This document shows positions 25,001-37,422 of a stretch of DNA of 64,000 nucleotides, piece by piece. The translations under genes and the position numbers were made by a program. The DNA lies in assembly GCA_033032175.1 (NCBI GenBank), contig CM065304.1, positions 12,586,001-12,650,000 on the forward strand, in the 5' to 3' direction. Below the pieces are notes generated by a model. The model did not search any database and was not told the DNA's origin. It was given only the letters and a program-made list of their open reading frames with translations. Within the stretch, counting starts at the first letter, position 1. Every line of letters starts with the position of its first letter. The DNA comes from Saturnia japonica. Taxonomy: Eukaryota; Arthropoda; Insecta; Lepidoptera; Saturniidae.

Positions 25001-26268
25001 CAAGGTGTCCAGAAAGGGTATCGGGTATTTGTTTTCGCGCCATATTCGAAACGGGGCGTCTAAAGTGGAGTTTTAGTCACGATGGAACAGTACTCAGGGA
25101 CGCATCGCGCATTTTGCGTACGAGCGTATTATCGTAATGGTGATTCAATAGTGACTGCTCAACGTCTCTATCGTGCGGAATATCGTACACGCCACGCGCC
25201 TAGTGACGATAGCATTAGGAAATGGATCAGGATGTTCGAGAATACAGGTGCGACAGTTAAAATTCAAAACTCTGGTCGTCCTCGTTCAGTTCGCGATGAA
25301 GAAACAATTGAAGAAGTTGAGGCGTCGGTTCGTCAAAATCCGTCTTTATCCATCCGAAAGCGAAGCCAAGCGTTGAACATCAAAAAATGGTCTTTACATT
25401 CGATTTTAAAGAAAGACTTACATCTAAAAGCCTATAAAATTCAATTGGTTCAAGAATTGAAGGATACGGACTATGCTAATCGACTGAATTTTGCGAACGA
25501 AATGCTGCAGCGATTTAACAACTTTAACAACATACTGTTCAGTGACGAAGCAAATTTTCACCTGAATGGTCATGTTAATAAGCAGAATTGTCGGTACTGG
25601 GCAGTGGAGAATCCGAGACGAAAGCATGAATGACCCCTGCATAGCCCAAAGGTCGTTGTTTGGGCCGCTATGTCTGCTAAAGGCATAATTGGTGCTTATT
25701 TTCATGAAGATCAACGAGGCCGAGCAATTAATGTGAATAGTGACCGTTATTGCGATATGTTGTGAAATTTTTTGGTCCCAGAGTTGCAGGAGTTTGCAGG
25801 TTTCAACTCAAGAACGTGGTTCCATCAAGATGGGGCCACTTGCCATACCGCAAATGACTCAATGGAAGTTGTTAACGAATTATTCCCTAATAAAGTCATT
25901 TCGCGAAGGGGTAACATCAACTGGCCTCCCAGAAGCCCCGACCTTAGCCCGCTTGACTATTTTGCATGGGGATACCTTAAAAGTAAGGTTTATCAAAACA
26001 ATCCGACGAATCTAACCCAGTTAAAGCAAAACATCCGGCCAGAAATGGCAGCAATATCGATAGCTATGTGTCAACGTGTTATCGCCAATCTTCGTTTCCG
26101 TTTAGAAGAGTGCCAGCAACGTAACGGTCATCATTTGGATAACATCATCTTTTCCAAATAATTCTCCAATTGATATGCTAATAATAAATAATAAACTTTT
26201 TTATTGCATACAAATAATTTTTGTTTCATTGAACTTACAAATACCCGATACCCTTTCTGGACACCTTG
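25001..26268 (+). mobile_element. DD41D mariner-like transposon, copy 1
   Basis: The terminal inverted repeats are near perfect: the left end starts CAAGGTGTCCAGAAAGGGTA and the right end is its reverse complement, together covering about 30 bp. Both ends abut TA, the Tc1/mariner target. The element is about 1.27 kb. Compared with copy 2 at 38458-39760 it lacks about 35 bp between the left repeat and the transposase start. Confidence 0.92.
25082..26161 (+). pseudogene. DD41D mariner-like transposase, two nonsense codons
   Basis: The protein would be about 359 residues, full length for the group. The N-terminus MEQYSGTHRAFCVRAYYRNG starts paired helix-turn-helix DNA-binding domains, with the linker NSGRPRSVRDE. 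The catalytic residues are D in LFSDEANFHLNG, D in HQDGATCHT and D in SPDLSPLDYFAWG. Counting from the second D to the third gives 41 intervening residues, hence DD41D. Two codons that encode Arg in copy 2 are TGA here: after RRKHE at 25631-25633, and before NFLVPELQ. Both fit CGA-to-TGA change at CpG. The frame is otherwise open to the TAA, so this is a recently dead copy. Confidence 0.9.
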
Positions 26269-27990
26269 TATAAGTAATTAATAAATCTATCTATGTCCTA
26301 CAATGTTTTTTTAAATATTGATCATAACAAATTACGATTAGCTCAATGTAATCAAAATGCCATAAGAATAATGTAACCTTTATATTGCTCCAATTTAAAT
26401 TTTGTAATAATGACTCAAATAAGATTTACTTAATTCAAATTATTTTAATTTTGAGCTTTTAATTTTAACATTCGCTACAAACTTTTGGCTGACTTGTTCA
26501 TTCTTATTCTAATAGTGTCTAGCGCATTCAATTAAAATACGACACGAAAAGGAAGCTGCGACTTTTAAGTTTGCTGGAGTAATGACATTTTTTATATAAA
26601 GGAAATATTATAATTACTAGAGGGGTGACGTTAAAGCTTATGTTTTATTACAAGCTTTTATTTAATTTGCTTTGTTAGTATCGGTGAAATCTTGCAACTG
26701 AATTTTAAAACAGTTATCCCTAACCGATTGAGTTTAAATGTTGCATACCTACATGTTTAATTTGAATGACAATGAATGGTTAGCTGTGTAACATTATTCT
26801 AAATCCAATATGGCGGATAACACAAAAATTGCAGACCACTTATTTTTATGCACCCCCATGATATGGGGTTTGCTGAGAGAAATGAGAAAAAATATTAATT
26901 AAAAAATATTTTTTAAAACAAGCTTTTATTCAATATTTCGGTTGTACTGTACATTATTGAATTTTAAAAGCTTGCGCTAATGAAAGTGTAAAAAGTGGAC
27001 TTGAAACTAAATAAACTTCTTGTACGTTACTACTAGCTTTTCAAATTATTTAATTTAACAGATAACTTGATCTATATAAACAACATTCAGCACTGTCTTT
27101 GCATAAAATTATTATTTACATTTTAGTACAATTGAAATATGGAATAAAGGTTTGTTTTTAAAAGGTTGAAATTTGGTAAAGTTGCATTTTATAAATTCAC
27201 GCCATTTATTAAAATTGTTAAAAATTATAATAAAGAACTGTTTTTCATATTTCAATACTCATTAGAGTCTGGACCCATTGTCACACTATACGCATATTTA
27301 AGTCACAATGCCTACTTAAAAAAAATACACTGGTTTAGTTAAACTTAACCGAAAATATAGCTTTTATTTAATCTGTTTGGTGCCATATACATTTATTACA
27401 GTTCGTACACTGTATGTTGTAAAGTGGTGTACGGAACTTTGTATAGCCTCAGAAAATTAGTATTCATCTCTCATGATCCTCTAACCATAAGTGCATCATT
27501 TGAAAGTTTTGGCCGGATCTTGAACTGTTATGAAGTGGTTTTTATTTCACTTCATTGATTCGTTTATTAATATAATGTAATTTTTGCGACGTTTTCAGCT
27601 ATCACTTAACGCAATTTGATCTAATTAATAAAATTTGAATCCAAAATAAAATAAACGTGTCACCGATATCGAATCACCCAAACAATATCAAAAACGCTTA
27701 CCTAGAAATGTAAATTTTCAACGGCTGACTTGTTTCTGGTTGTCTTGTTGTGATCACAGTTGCAATCCAGTGGGCAATCAAGACTGGCTAAGACATAGAC
27801 CTTAAGAATCAAAACTATTTATTTTGTGCAAATCTCATATTTTAATGGCAGAGCGAATTAAGTGATGCCTATAGAATTAATAAGCTAATATTTGATGATA
27901 AATATTATAATAATGGGATATATAATTTTGGTGACGAATATTAAAAAAACTTTTGGAGATAAAAATATTTTTGTCATTATTTTTTAAATA
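26269..27990. other. AT-rich non-coding stretch, nothing recognised
   Basis: The only repeat-like phrase is near 26850 (GCACCCCCATGATATGGGGT), which has an imperfect palindromic look and a loose relative near 20780. Confidence 0.45.
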
Positions 27991-28400
27991 CTAGTTACAG
28001 AATGGACTACAGAATGCCCGCGCGAATCATGCGCCCCGCTCCCGGCTATTTTAAAGACGAAAATGCTTATTGTGGGTGTTCCTTAGAAGATAGATTGTAG
28101 GTCTTTTTAATACCTATAATTATGTAGTACATTAATTTGCTATATCTCTTATAGTTTACCCAGCATAAGCCATTTGAGCACCTGAATTGATTCACCATGA
28201 CAAGTTTTTTTTATTTCTGCAGAACACTAATTCTCTTTCTAAAATTAAAGTAGCCTAACTTACACCTTATAAATTCAACTATCTACCAGTAAAAGTGCCG
28301 TCAAAATCGATTAAACCGTTTCGAAGATTACCCGGAACAAACAGACAGATAGAAAGACAGACAGGCAAAAATTTAAAAAATGGTTTTTTTGTTATAGGTG
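27991..28400 (-). mobile_element. Helitron-like repeat, copy 1 (partner at 35039-35475)
   Basis: It starts with CTAG preceded by A. It is colinear with 35039-35475 over GCGCGAATCATGCGCCCCGC, CCTTAGAAGATAGAT, GCTATATCTCTTATAG, CCGTTTCGAAGATTACCCGG and AGACAGACAGG. The terminal hairpin is weaker than in other copies. No coding content. Confidence 0.6.
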
Positions 28401-30953
28401 TCGTATATACTTTCATATGCATTTAGTAAAAAACTGTTATTTTGATATTACAAACAGACACTTCAATTTTATTAATTGTACAGATATTTGTAGCCTTAAA
28501 CGTTAGTAACATTTTAGCTACATACAAGAATGTTCTCAAAGTAATCTGTCAGCCTGTTTTATCCATACATAAAAAAACGTCGATAACTCACACTGCGTGG
28601 GAAATGTAAATACAGGCCAAATAGCTTCGAAAGAGCGAAAATATTTCCACTCGATGAACGAATTCTTACAAGTGATTTCATTATCGATATATTGTTCCAG
28701 TGTTCAATTTCGGATTCCACTTATTCTTGACGTATTGAACCTAAGTCAATATTGTTCATTCATTGCTTGGAATGTCACACCGATATTGGCTTGGGATGAA
28801 TGATTTTTCTTTACAGGAATTTTAATAAAAACAGAATGGCTGAAATACTCGTACACCAAGAATGTACCTGTACCTTTTTACTTACTAATATTGAATTTTT
28901 GTAAAATTGGTAAAAATACTTGCTATTTTCATATAAGTACTATCCATTTTTTAACCGTATGCATACATTGGTAAAGTTCTTTTTACCAAGATAGTTAAAA
29001 AATTGATCTTTGTATAATCGTAAGTCGGAGGTACAGTTGCGACCGCCGAAAAGTGTATTAACAGTCATAGTTACCTTTAATCACCTTCATCTTAAATCTA
29101 CTAGAAAGAAAGTTAAATAAAAATACACTGATTGATATCGTGATGTACACTTTGAAGCATGTGACTATTACGGGGTTTCTCCATTTGTATGATGGTCACA
29201 ATGCAGCTTAGCACGAGTACCTAATACCTCAAATAGTTAAGCCTACATCAAAATTCACTGATTATTTGTCCTATTTTTAGACCTTGTTCTTCACTCACTC
29301 GGTCAAACTGCAAGCGAACTGCCCAGTCGGTTGACAGTTTCGATGCAGATATGACAGCTGCACCAAAACCGCATTCAAACTTCAATTATGCAGCTATCTT
29401 GCAGGCGAAATGCAGATCATCTGTAATGACGCTAACTTATCAAAATAATTGCGTCAAGCGTGGATAAAATGCATTGAAAAATAAATTCGACCAAGCATTA
29501 TAAATTAAAGATAAGAAAAACTGCAGTCATAGATTTAAAAAAGCTTATTTTATACACAGGCTTTCTTAGCAACATTTACTCCTTATAATCTACATTATTA
29601 ATTAACTTAATAAAATAACATAAGTTTATTTTGTAAAAATGATTAGGTTCAATACAGTTTTTCAGTTTTTCCTTTATTTAAAATTGATGTCATGGTTGTT
29701 TAGAACATATTTATTTCTCTATCTCATATAGTTTCCAGAGTTTCTCTCACTGACCCATTTAAATTTTATAAGCGGTATATTTTAAATACCTTATTTAGTA
29801 ATGCGTGTTTGTTTATTTTTGCTATCGATTCATTGTATTTTTTATTGTTTTAAGTAGTAAAAAGTCGAAATTGTTTTGTAATAAAACATAAAAAATGTTT
29901 AGTGTGATTTCCGAAAGAGAAATGACAAAGTTTATATACGTACTTTTAAATAGGTTAAACCTTTGTTGATAGGATGTGGGCAACACTGTAAGTGTTTGCG
30001 AGAGGCGGTAACTCAATTACACGATGTAACACAGTTATGTCTAATCGCACCCATCGAACCGTTTTATAGGGAGCTCTATTGCGTCTTTAATAGACTCTGT
30101 ATGTACTGTGTTAAAGCAAGTGAACGAGGTTTAATAATATGTCGGTAAATGAGAAGTATGAAACTAAATAAGAAACTTGTCGTTTGTCTTCTAGTTGGAA
30201 AACATGAGAATTTCCACCCACATTAAACATTAGTGTATAAATTTACCGCTCAATATTAAAACATCGCCACTTATAAAATTGTAATTGCTGTTGTATTATG
30301 AACAAACTTTTGAAAAGCAAGCAATTGGGGAAATGTAGAGATATCTGGTTCAAAATAGTTTTTACATAATAATATGTATCTCGATATAATATCAATATTT
30401 ATTATATGTATGCAAATTAAACTGAATAATTGTCAATCATTCCACATCATCAGTCTAAGTAAATGTAAAAAAATTAAGCGGCCCCTAATTACGTATTTCG
30501 AAATAGCAAAGCGATAGTAGAAATTACTAAATATCATCTTTAAGATGGAAAATTCGTATTGTGTACCAACCATAATATACCAAACATAATCTAAATATGC
30601 GATTTAAAGCTGATATTTAACGATTTCATCTATCGTCTTACTCTTTTGAAACACATAATTACGAGGCAATTAAACTATGCGAAAACCATAGAACTTAATA
30701 TAAGACTTAACTTTGTTGCAGGGTATGAACGCTTAAAATAAATTGCAGATGCGGAGATCAAGTATTCGGTTTTTTAAGGAACTCAAATAACGGGCTCCAT
30801 ATTATTTCTTTTTATTTATTTATTTCCAATTTTATGTTATAAATTTACTAATATTTTGTTATATTCTTAGTTTATACTGTTGTGCTGATTATTAACTTAT
30901 TATTATGGGACAGTAAATTTATAATCAATATAAAATATTATATCAAAATACCT
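28401..30953. other. Non-coding stretch, nothing recognised
   Basis: Frames at 28597-28803, 29822-30016 and 29963-30148 were examined and show no domain, no splice-bounded conservation and no repeat partner. Confidence 0.45.
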
Positions 30954-31130
30954 GGGCGACCGACCTTTGCTCGGAGTCTTCCAAAAAATAAAAACACGTA
31001 CCTAGGTAAACTTATAATGTAGAACATTATCTAAATACAAAATTTAATCGAAATCGTTGCAGCCGTTTCCGAGAAACCAATTGCAATATGTATATACAAG
31101 AATTGCTCACTTAATATAATAAGATATAAA
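30954..31130 (+). repeat. Dispersed repeat (GGGCGACCGA family), copy 1
   Basis: It runs from CTGGGCGACCGA through CCTAGGTAAACTTATAATGT and CCGTTTCCGAGAAACCAATT to CAAGAATTGCTCACTTAATA. Copies occur at 42799-42967 (same orientation), 31605-31772 (head missing) and 46543-46668 (inverted). The class is not identified. Confidence 0.7.
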
Positions 31131-31359
31131 TTGATGAAATATTCTTATAAATGGAGATGATATTGTACATATCATTTGTATTTCTTATTTATTGTGCATA
31201 TTGATCTTAATATAATACGCGACCTGTTTGTAATAGGGTGTATATGTAGTAATTCTAATGAAATTAAATAGGTATTACAAACAGGAAATTGTTGTTAATT
31301 CCTTTGATGGAAATACAAATACATTCTTCTGTTGCGTGATACATGATGTTGCATGGATA

Positions 31360-31510
31360 GGCCTCGTGGCGCAATGGTAGTAAACCCTACAATTGAGCGG
31401 AGAGGTCGCGGGTTCGATCTCCGCCTATGAGTGACTTTTGTGTGATGAGCATAATTAATTATCAGTTGTGTGTCTGGGTGTTAAATATCTATATCTATAT
31501 ATACATATAT
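31360..31510 (+). repeat. tRNA-derived SINE, family 3
   Basis: Box A-like TGGCGCAATGGTAGTAAACC and box B GGTTCGATCTCC (31411-31422) lie about 35 bp apart, as in a tRNA promoter. The head starts GGCCTCGTGG and a short AT-rich body follows. The acceptor ends do not pair as a functional tRNA, so I call a SINE head. Confidence 0.65.
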
Positions 31511-31604
31511 ATAACAACTGTTTAGTTACCATAATACAAGCTTTGCTTAGTTTGGAATTAAATGTCCGTGTGTTGAAATTGTGTCCTCATATAAAGGAAA
31601 TTAC

Positions 31605-31772
31605 CTATCTAGGTAAACTTGGAATGTAAACCATTATCTAAATACAAAACTTCATCCAAATCGTTGAAGCCGTTTCATACACACATTACACACATGTGTA
31701 ATACATATACAAGGATTACAATATACAATATACACAATATACAAGGATTGTTCACTTTATAGTATTAGATAT
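31605..31772 (+). repeat. Dispersed repeat (GGGCGACCGA family), truncated copy
   Basis: It matches copy 1 from TAGGTAAACTTGGAATGTAA through ATCGTTGAAGCCGTTTC to ATTGTTCACTTTATAGTATT. The opening GGGCGACCGA block is missing. Confidence 0.6.
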
Positions 31773-32764
31773 AATTATGTATATCGTTCATACTTATATG
31801 GCGAAACGGTTTATTGAATAAGACAGACTGGTTCTATATTCCCAATGTTGTGAAACGATGACAAAAAATGTACACCGAAGTTTCCTTTTAAAGTAAATCT
31901 CGTGGAATCTTTAGAGGTGTGCGGTGGTAATAATAAAATCGGAAATCTATTTTCTTCTCAGCAAGTTAAAGCATACCTTCACGCGTCGAAAATCACGATC
32001 GCTCAAGTTTTCCTCGATTCGATTTATCTGCTTCTTTTTGCTTTGGTATTTAAAGTAAAGCACTTTATACTATAAGACTACTTTTGTTTTTTTACGAACT
32101 TTTTTGTATTTATATGCCTTTTTATATAATAATACATGCATATTATTTGTAATTCTATATTTACAAAAATACTGCTTACATTCAATTATATGTAATGAGG
32201 TAATTTTTATTAAACTCACCAAAATAATAATATACGGATTTTTGTTAAATATTGGTAATGACGACATGACGACTAAACTAAAAATTAATCTTGTCTAAAA
32301 AAATATTTTCATTATATCATTGGTACATACATTTCTTAGCTGTTTACATTTTTCTTAAAAGTTAGTTTTAATAACTCTCTTTTGGTAATGCTAATCGGCA
32401 GTTTGTATTCTAATAAGTTTCTGATAAGCTACTGTACCTACCTCGTCTGTCTGAAATTTGCTTCATATTTTTAAAGGTATTTCTAAGTTATTCTTAAGAA
32501 ATTATTGGTAGTGAATAAACCCTACTATAAAAAAAACTCTTTTTTAAAGTCATCTATTTGTGCACGGCTTGAATAGCTAAACAACAAAAGTTAAAATAAC
32601 AATATTATTTTCGAACATAAGTCAACGCCTAAAAGAATAAAATAGCAACAACTCGGTAGACGAATTTTAATAAGTAGTTAACATAAGTAAAGGAACAGCT
32701 GCCGTTCTGTGATATTTAATTTATTCCCAAGCTGTAAAAGCTTTCTCTAGTCGTCAAGTCCTAG
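31773..32764. other. AT-rich non-coding stretch, nothing recognised
   Basis: No domain in the short overlapping frames at 32070-32298. A TAGAGGTGTGCG phrase at 31911 resembles a hAT terminus but has no matching partner at a sensible distance. Confidence 0.45.
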
Positions 32765-33132
32765 GTAGTAGGGGAGCGAACAACGGGATATGATCGATTT
32801 AAATAGTAATATTCGATTCAACATTGCAAGCAAATAATTCGCAGTTCCGAATAATTGGTATATTACGAATCAGAAACAAGCCTTTGGTTATATATAAGAG
32901 ACAAAGTTTAAATGCTTCGAATTACTAGGAATTTATTCGAATAATTAGTAAATTTTCAAATAATTCCAAGGTTCAAAAAAGTAAGATAATTCATTATAAC
33001 AATTTATAGTATGAATCGAATAGTTCGAAAAATATAAATTATTCGATAATCTCACTAATAATTCGTTTCCAAATTAAATATTCAGTTCGGTCCGAATAAT
33101 TCGTAAGTTTGAATTATTTGCGCACCTCTAAA
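32765..33132. repeat. AATAATTCG-rich block ending in a hAT-like terminus
   Basis: The phrase AATAATTCG, or close variants and its reverse complement, recurs about a dozen times between 32810 and 33120. The block ends GCGCACCTCTA, whose reverse complement TAGAGGTGCGC fits the hAT terminal consensus (TAGRGGTG). The left side has only a loose match (TAGGGGAGCGAACAA near 32771), and no convincing 8-bp duplication was seen. Confidence 0.45.
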
Positions 33133-33270
33133 ATAGTCATCCTACTTCCTACTTAAATTATATGTAAACGAGCTTACATTAGAAAATATGGATTAAAGCA
33201 AAAATTAGTATAAAATCTTGCTTGCTTTTCTAAAATCTGCCTTTGTTTAGATGACTTTATTTGGATAATA

Positions 33271-33640
33271 TCATATATACTATATTATAAAGAGGTAAAG
33301 TTTGTTTGTGAGTTTATATGTAAGGGGTAATCTCAGGAATTACTAATCCGATTCTAAAAATTATTACTCTTATAAAAAGCTACATTACTCCTGATTGATA
33401 TAGGCTATTGTTTATTATTATTAGACATCTATTTACGTAGGTACTTATATATTTTTTTCAAATTTCATAACCTATTATGTGAGCAATTCTTGTGTTTTGG
33501 TTCGAACCTTTAGCGAAGTTAAAAGCTGTACGGTAACACGTTTTATATACTTACTCTTGGTATAAGAAATTTCGGAATGTATGGGTTTAATGTTTATATT
33601 TGGAAATATTTCGCCAAGCGCCTATATAATGTAATCTGGT
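33271..33640 (+). mobile_element. Helitron-like element, 5' part
   Basis: It opens TCATATATACTATATTATAA, then AGAGGTAAAGTTTGTTTGTG, the same 5' architecture as 61284. The TTAGCGAAGTTAAAAGCTG phrase may be a decayed terminus, but no CTAG end was found. The right boundary is approximate. Confidence 0.5.
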
Positions 33641-33729
33641 AGCTGTATTTATCTATTTCACTTCACCCACTTTGCATACAAGCCACAGCTAGCGATCTTA
33701 TTACTCTACGTGTGTGCTCACTATGAGTC

Positions 33730-33800
33730 GATCCTTCTAGGCTTAGCGTGTTACCATCCTGGCCATATAGTCACTTAATATTAGGTGAGATTATTGTGAT
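33730..33800 (+). repeat. SINE family 2, 3' fragment
   Basis: CTAGGCTTAGCGTGTTACCA, then GGTGAGATTATTGTG, matches the 3' half of the SINE at 18293-18590. Confidence 0.65.
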
Positions 33801-34430
33801 ACGTTAAACATACAAAGAATACAAAAATATCATATTAAACCCATTAAACATTTCTCTAGACTATAAACACACGTATATCTAAAGTATTTCATCACTGCAA
33901 GCATCAGCAAAATGGAATAATTAATTCACATTAATTAAGATACGTATATCATATCACTGAAAACGTTCTTGAATTACTTCAAAGTTAAAATAATAATATA
34001 AAATTCCCAGTGAATATAATTTAAGAACAGACTCTAAAATCATTAAATTTAAGGTATTTCACTTACACTTACAGGTACTTCACTGTGACACGAATTTCTG
34101 TCTTGAGGGTGACATACAGCTTTGATCCCATTCCTGATTAATTATGAGGGACTAATGTGTCATGTATTATATATAGATAACTAGTAACTAAAAAAAAAAA
34201 AAACTTTAAGAAAACGTACTTTCAACACAATGAACTTTGTGTACAGTTGTATAGAATACTGTACAAATTTTCATTATATACCATTGGTTTTATTCAATTT
34301 TAATTTGAAAAAAAAAAGGAAGGGTATAAATTACTTTAAAAATGTTTAGTTTGTTAAGTACTACTACCACTACGAAGTATCATAAAGTAATAATGAAAGG
34401 AGAATAAATGTTGGTAACATGATGATGATG
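33801..34430. other. Non-coding stretch, nothing recognised
   Basis: Contains an A run at 34190-34204 and a GAT microsatellite at 34421-34433 only. Confidence 0.45.
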
Positions 34431-34431
34431 A

Positions 34432-34990
34432 TAGAGTGTTGTACACATTTGTGAAGAACCAGAAAATCTTTACGAAAGCTCGCCAAACTGTACATAGAGA
34501 AGCGTAAGTTCCAACACTCATGTACGGAAGTGAAAGCTAAGTATGGCAGAAAAAACATTAAAGTAGAAATTAAATCGCTATAAAATATGTTAGGAGTGAA
34601 ATTGAGTGACAGGATAAGAAATACTTTGATAAGAGAATGTTGTGGTTTAAAAGAAGATATAGTTACACGATTAAGAAAAAGATGCTTAAATGATTTGGAC
34701 ATATAGAGACAATTATGAAAGAATAATGACTAAACAGATATATAAGATGAGTGTAAATGGGAACGTTGGAAGAGGAAGGCCTAGACGAACGTTCCACAAT
34801 CAAATCGGGGATGTTTTGAAGAAAGGTCAGGTCAAAATTATTCTAAACCGACGAGCATGCATAAAAAGATTTATGAATGCTGGAGAAGCCAGGCATGCCA
34901 GGATCGTAGCAAGTGGAAGGATGTGGTCTCTGCCTACCCCGTCAGAAAAGAGGCGTGATTTATGTATGTATAAAATTGTATGTATGTACT
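34432..34990 (+). pseudogene. C-terminal end of a second non-LTR retrotransposon ORF2
   Basis: Across shifting frames the + strand reads TLMYGSES-stop-VWQKK, then VKLSDRIRNTLIRECCGLKE, DIVTRLRKRCL, then [20 protein letters not shown] with [25 protein letters not shown] and a final VVSAYP-like segment. This is the familiar C-terminal tail of a lepidopteran LINE polyprotein, distinct from the RTE-like tail at 1684-2030. Stops and at least two frameshifts show decay. The reverse transcriptase core is absent. Clade not assigned. Confidence 0.75.
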
Positions 34991-35038
34991 ACGACAGGAC
35001 ATGGTAAAACTTAATGTAATTTTCTTTTATTTACCAAT

Positions 35039-35475
35039 CTAGCTGTGCCCGTGACTTCGTTCGCGTGGACTAAAGAATGTCGTCGAATGGGCATACACGC
35101 GAATCGTGCCACTCCCGCTCCTGGTTATATGCTTATTATGGGTGATCCTTAGAAGATAGATAAAATGCTCTTGCTGACTTTTTTATGGGTCTTTTTAATA
35201 CCTACATTTATGTACGACATTATTTTGCTATATCTCTTATGGGTTTACTCAGCGTAAGCAATTTAAGCGCCCGAATTGATTCAACCACGAACAGTTTTTT
35301 TATTTGTGCGGAACCCTATTTCTTTTTTAAAAATAAAAGTAACCTCAGTTACTCCCTACAACATCAACTATCTATCAGTGAAAGTCCCGTTAAAATCGGT
35401 CTAACCGTTTCGGAGATTACCCGGAACAATCAGATAGACAGACAGAAAGACATATAGACAAAATTTTTAAAGATT
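35039..35475 (-). mobile_element. Helitron-like repeat, copy 2
   Basis: It begins CTAGCTGTGCCCGTGACTTC, the reverse complement of a GAAGTCACGGGCACAGCTAG terminus. It is colinear with 27991-28400 throughout, ending in the CCGTTTCGGAGATTACCCGG and AGACAGACAG block. Unlike most copies here, the base outside CTAG is T on the + strand rather than A. Confidence 0.6.
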
Positions 35476-35582
35476 GGTGTTTTGTTGCCCTTATGCCCAG
35501 TACAATCCAACAACAACAGCGACCACCTAAAGATTGGCAATCCATCGACGGTCGACACTGTAATATCATCCCGCCCTCTTTT

Positions 35583-35650
35583 TAACTGACTATACTGTTA
35601 GCCTTAGGGGCCCTGGAGCATCTGACGGCTTTTACAGCTTGAAAGGACTT
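35583..35650 (-). repeat. SINE 3' tail fragment
   Basis: TGACTATACTGTTAGCCTTA, GGGGCCCTGGAGCATCTGAC and TTTTACAGCTTGA match the tails at 3113-3187 and 44911-44965. Confidence 0.7.
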
Positions 35651-35734
35651 GGAATGCCATCTTGCAAGTCTCTCGCTAGCTATATATACGATGACTGGTT
35701 TTGAAACGAATCAAACAAAAAAGAGAGTTTCTAT

Positions 35735-35811
35735 GATGGATTTGTCACCATATGCATGGTGATCCAGTCGAGTACCGATCTCACACCACGCTTCATTACT
35801 TTTTTTTCAAT
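35735..35811 (+). repeat. Unclassified repeat fragment
   Basis: TATGCATGGTGATCCAGTCG and CCGATCTCACACC resemble the repeat at 17210-17395 and 18218-18255. Confidence 0.4.
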
Positions 35812-36112
35812 CGTTATAGGTTTAACGTTGTGGCCACAATCTCACCTGATCTTATGTGACGGTGTGGCCCAAGATGGAAGCCTAGCGGAAGATTGTCTCT
35901 CAAGTGCAGCTGCCGGAACATATCTGTTGGTGTTTGGCGACAGATTTTTTACTTGAGGGTGGTAGCTAGCCAGAACATTATAAAAAGCCCTACCACCATG
36001 CGATGGTTTCATCATGATGTTTTCCTTCACCAGCTCAGGATAATTGCAGGGATTTGAACTGATGTCGATCGACGCGGAGTCCGTACACGCTACCAACTGA
36101 ACCATCATTGCT
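35812..36112 (-). repeat. tRNA-derived SINE, family 2, near complete
   Basis: On the minus strand it begins ATGGTTCAGTTGGTAGCGTG (box A-like) and has box B AGTTCAAATCCC about 40 bp on. The body follows with GGAAAACATCATGATGAAAC, CATGGTGGTAGGG, the Cys-loop-like CTAGCTACCACCCTCAAG phrase and GGTGAGATTGTGGCCACAAC. About 300 bp in all. This is the best-preserved member of the family in the window. Confidence 0.8.
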
Positions 36113-37422
36113 TATATACACTGGTTGGAACTTGCAGTACGATGGCACGATACGCTTGAACTTGTCTTACACGTGCGATTCATTTGGGAACAATTATTGT
36201 CATGTCTGACCACCACTTAATATTTAATTGGTGAAATATTATTTGGAGGTGTTTTAATTGTTTTAAGCTATTTTAGTACAAATTGAATTTTAAAGTTAAA
36301 TCCAGTTAAATATTAAAGTTACTTGTCACTAATTAAAAGTCATATTATAATTAAAACCAACACTATTGGCACGCTTTATAAAAATGTGGTAAAAAGTGGT
36401 TAAATAAAAATTCTCAAACAAAAAGAAATTAAATTTTAAGAAATTGCTTTAGAATATTTGACTTTGATGAAAACTTATTATAATGCTCGATGCACAGGGC
36501 TTTACAATACGTGACGGGAAAACATGAATAGTTTGAGGATTCAACTGATCTCCAATTTCTCCATTGTTTGTAAAGCAAACCTGCTTACGCAATGACTTAT
36601 CTATATATTATATATCTTATATCTAAGAAATTGTAATTTATGCCTTCACGTATTTACAGTGATTTAAGTCGGAAAACTGAATAATATGTTTCATTTATGA
36701 ATCTCATATTACGTAAATTGATTCTAGTTTCAAGACTACTTATATATTAATTACTATATTATATTATATAAATCTGGAAATAAAAGACGAGTAATTTTGA
36801 CCAAAAATCTGGCCTAATTTTTATACTTTTAATTCTTTACAATCTATTTTGACTTATTATATGAGGCTAAAATATTTTCATTAATGACAATACAATAAGG
36901 TTAATAATATATTCTTTTAATACGTTGTAGAATGTTATATGACTTGGTTATGGCTAACAACGGTTGATAGCAACTCAAAACTCAAGCTTAAGAAAATAAA
37001 TGTACGTACTAGTAACAATGACTCTTACAATATTTTTAACGGCACAAGCCATTTATAATTTCACGACATTTATCAGGAATAAAATGTTAACCTTATTGTC
37101 TAGTCATTAATTTAAATGTTTTAGGCTCATATAATAAGTCACAATAGATTCTAAAGAATGAAACGTATAAAAATTAGGCCAAATTTGGCCAAAATGTCTC
37201 GTTTTTTCATATCCATTGGCTGTTTATGAGATTTCACTACTTTTTATAAACAAACTATCTCAATCGAGACCGGGTCCGTTTTTATCAACATGTTTTTTTT
37301 GGGATACTATAAGTATAAATACTATATTTTAAAAATTTAGATTTAAACTGCTTTAGCCCCCATAAAAACGCGTAATTATTATTTTGAATTCAAGCTATCG
37401 ATTTGTTGTCTTCATATATATA
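36113..37422. other. AT-rich non-coding stretch, nothing recognised
   Basis: No frame above 60 codons and no repeat partner seen. Confidence 0.5.

Noticed and set aside
25740..26015. Frame overlapping the DD41D transposase in another frame, also present at 38712-38987
   Set aside because: It is preserved in both copies only because the copies are similar; the catalytic frame is the real one.
31360..31432. A tRNA gene
   Set aside because: Boxes A and B are present but the acceptor stem does not pair end to end, and an AT-rich body follows. A SINE head fits better.
31911..33132. A 1.2-kb hAT element between TAGAGGTGTGCG at 31911 and GCGCACCTCTA at 33122
   Set aside because: The outer 8-bp flanks differ (GGAATCTT and AAATAGTC), and the AATAATTCG array is only on the right side.
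34370..34702. 110-codon minus-strand frame with hydrophobic segments
   Set aside because: It is antisense to the second LINE tail.
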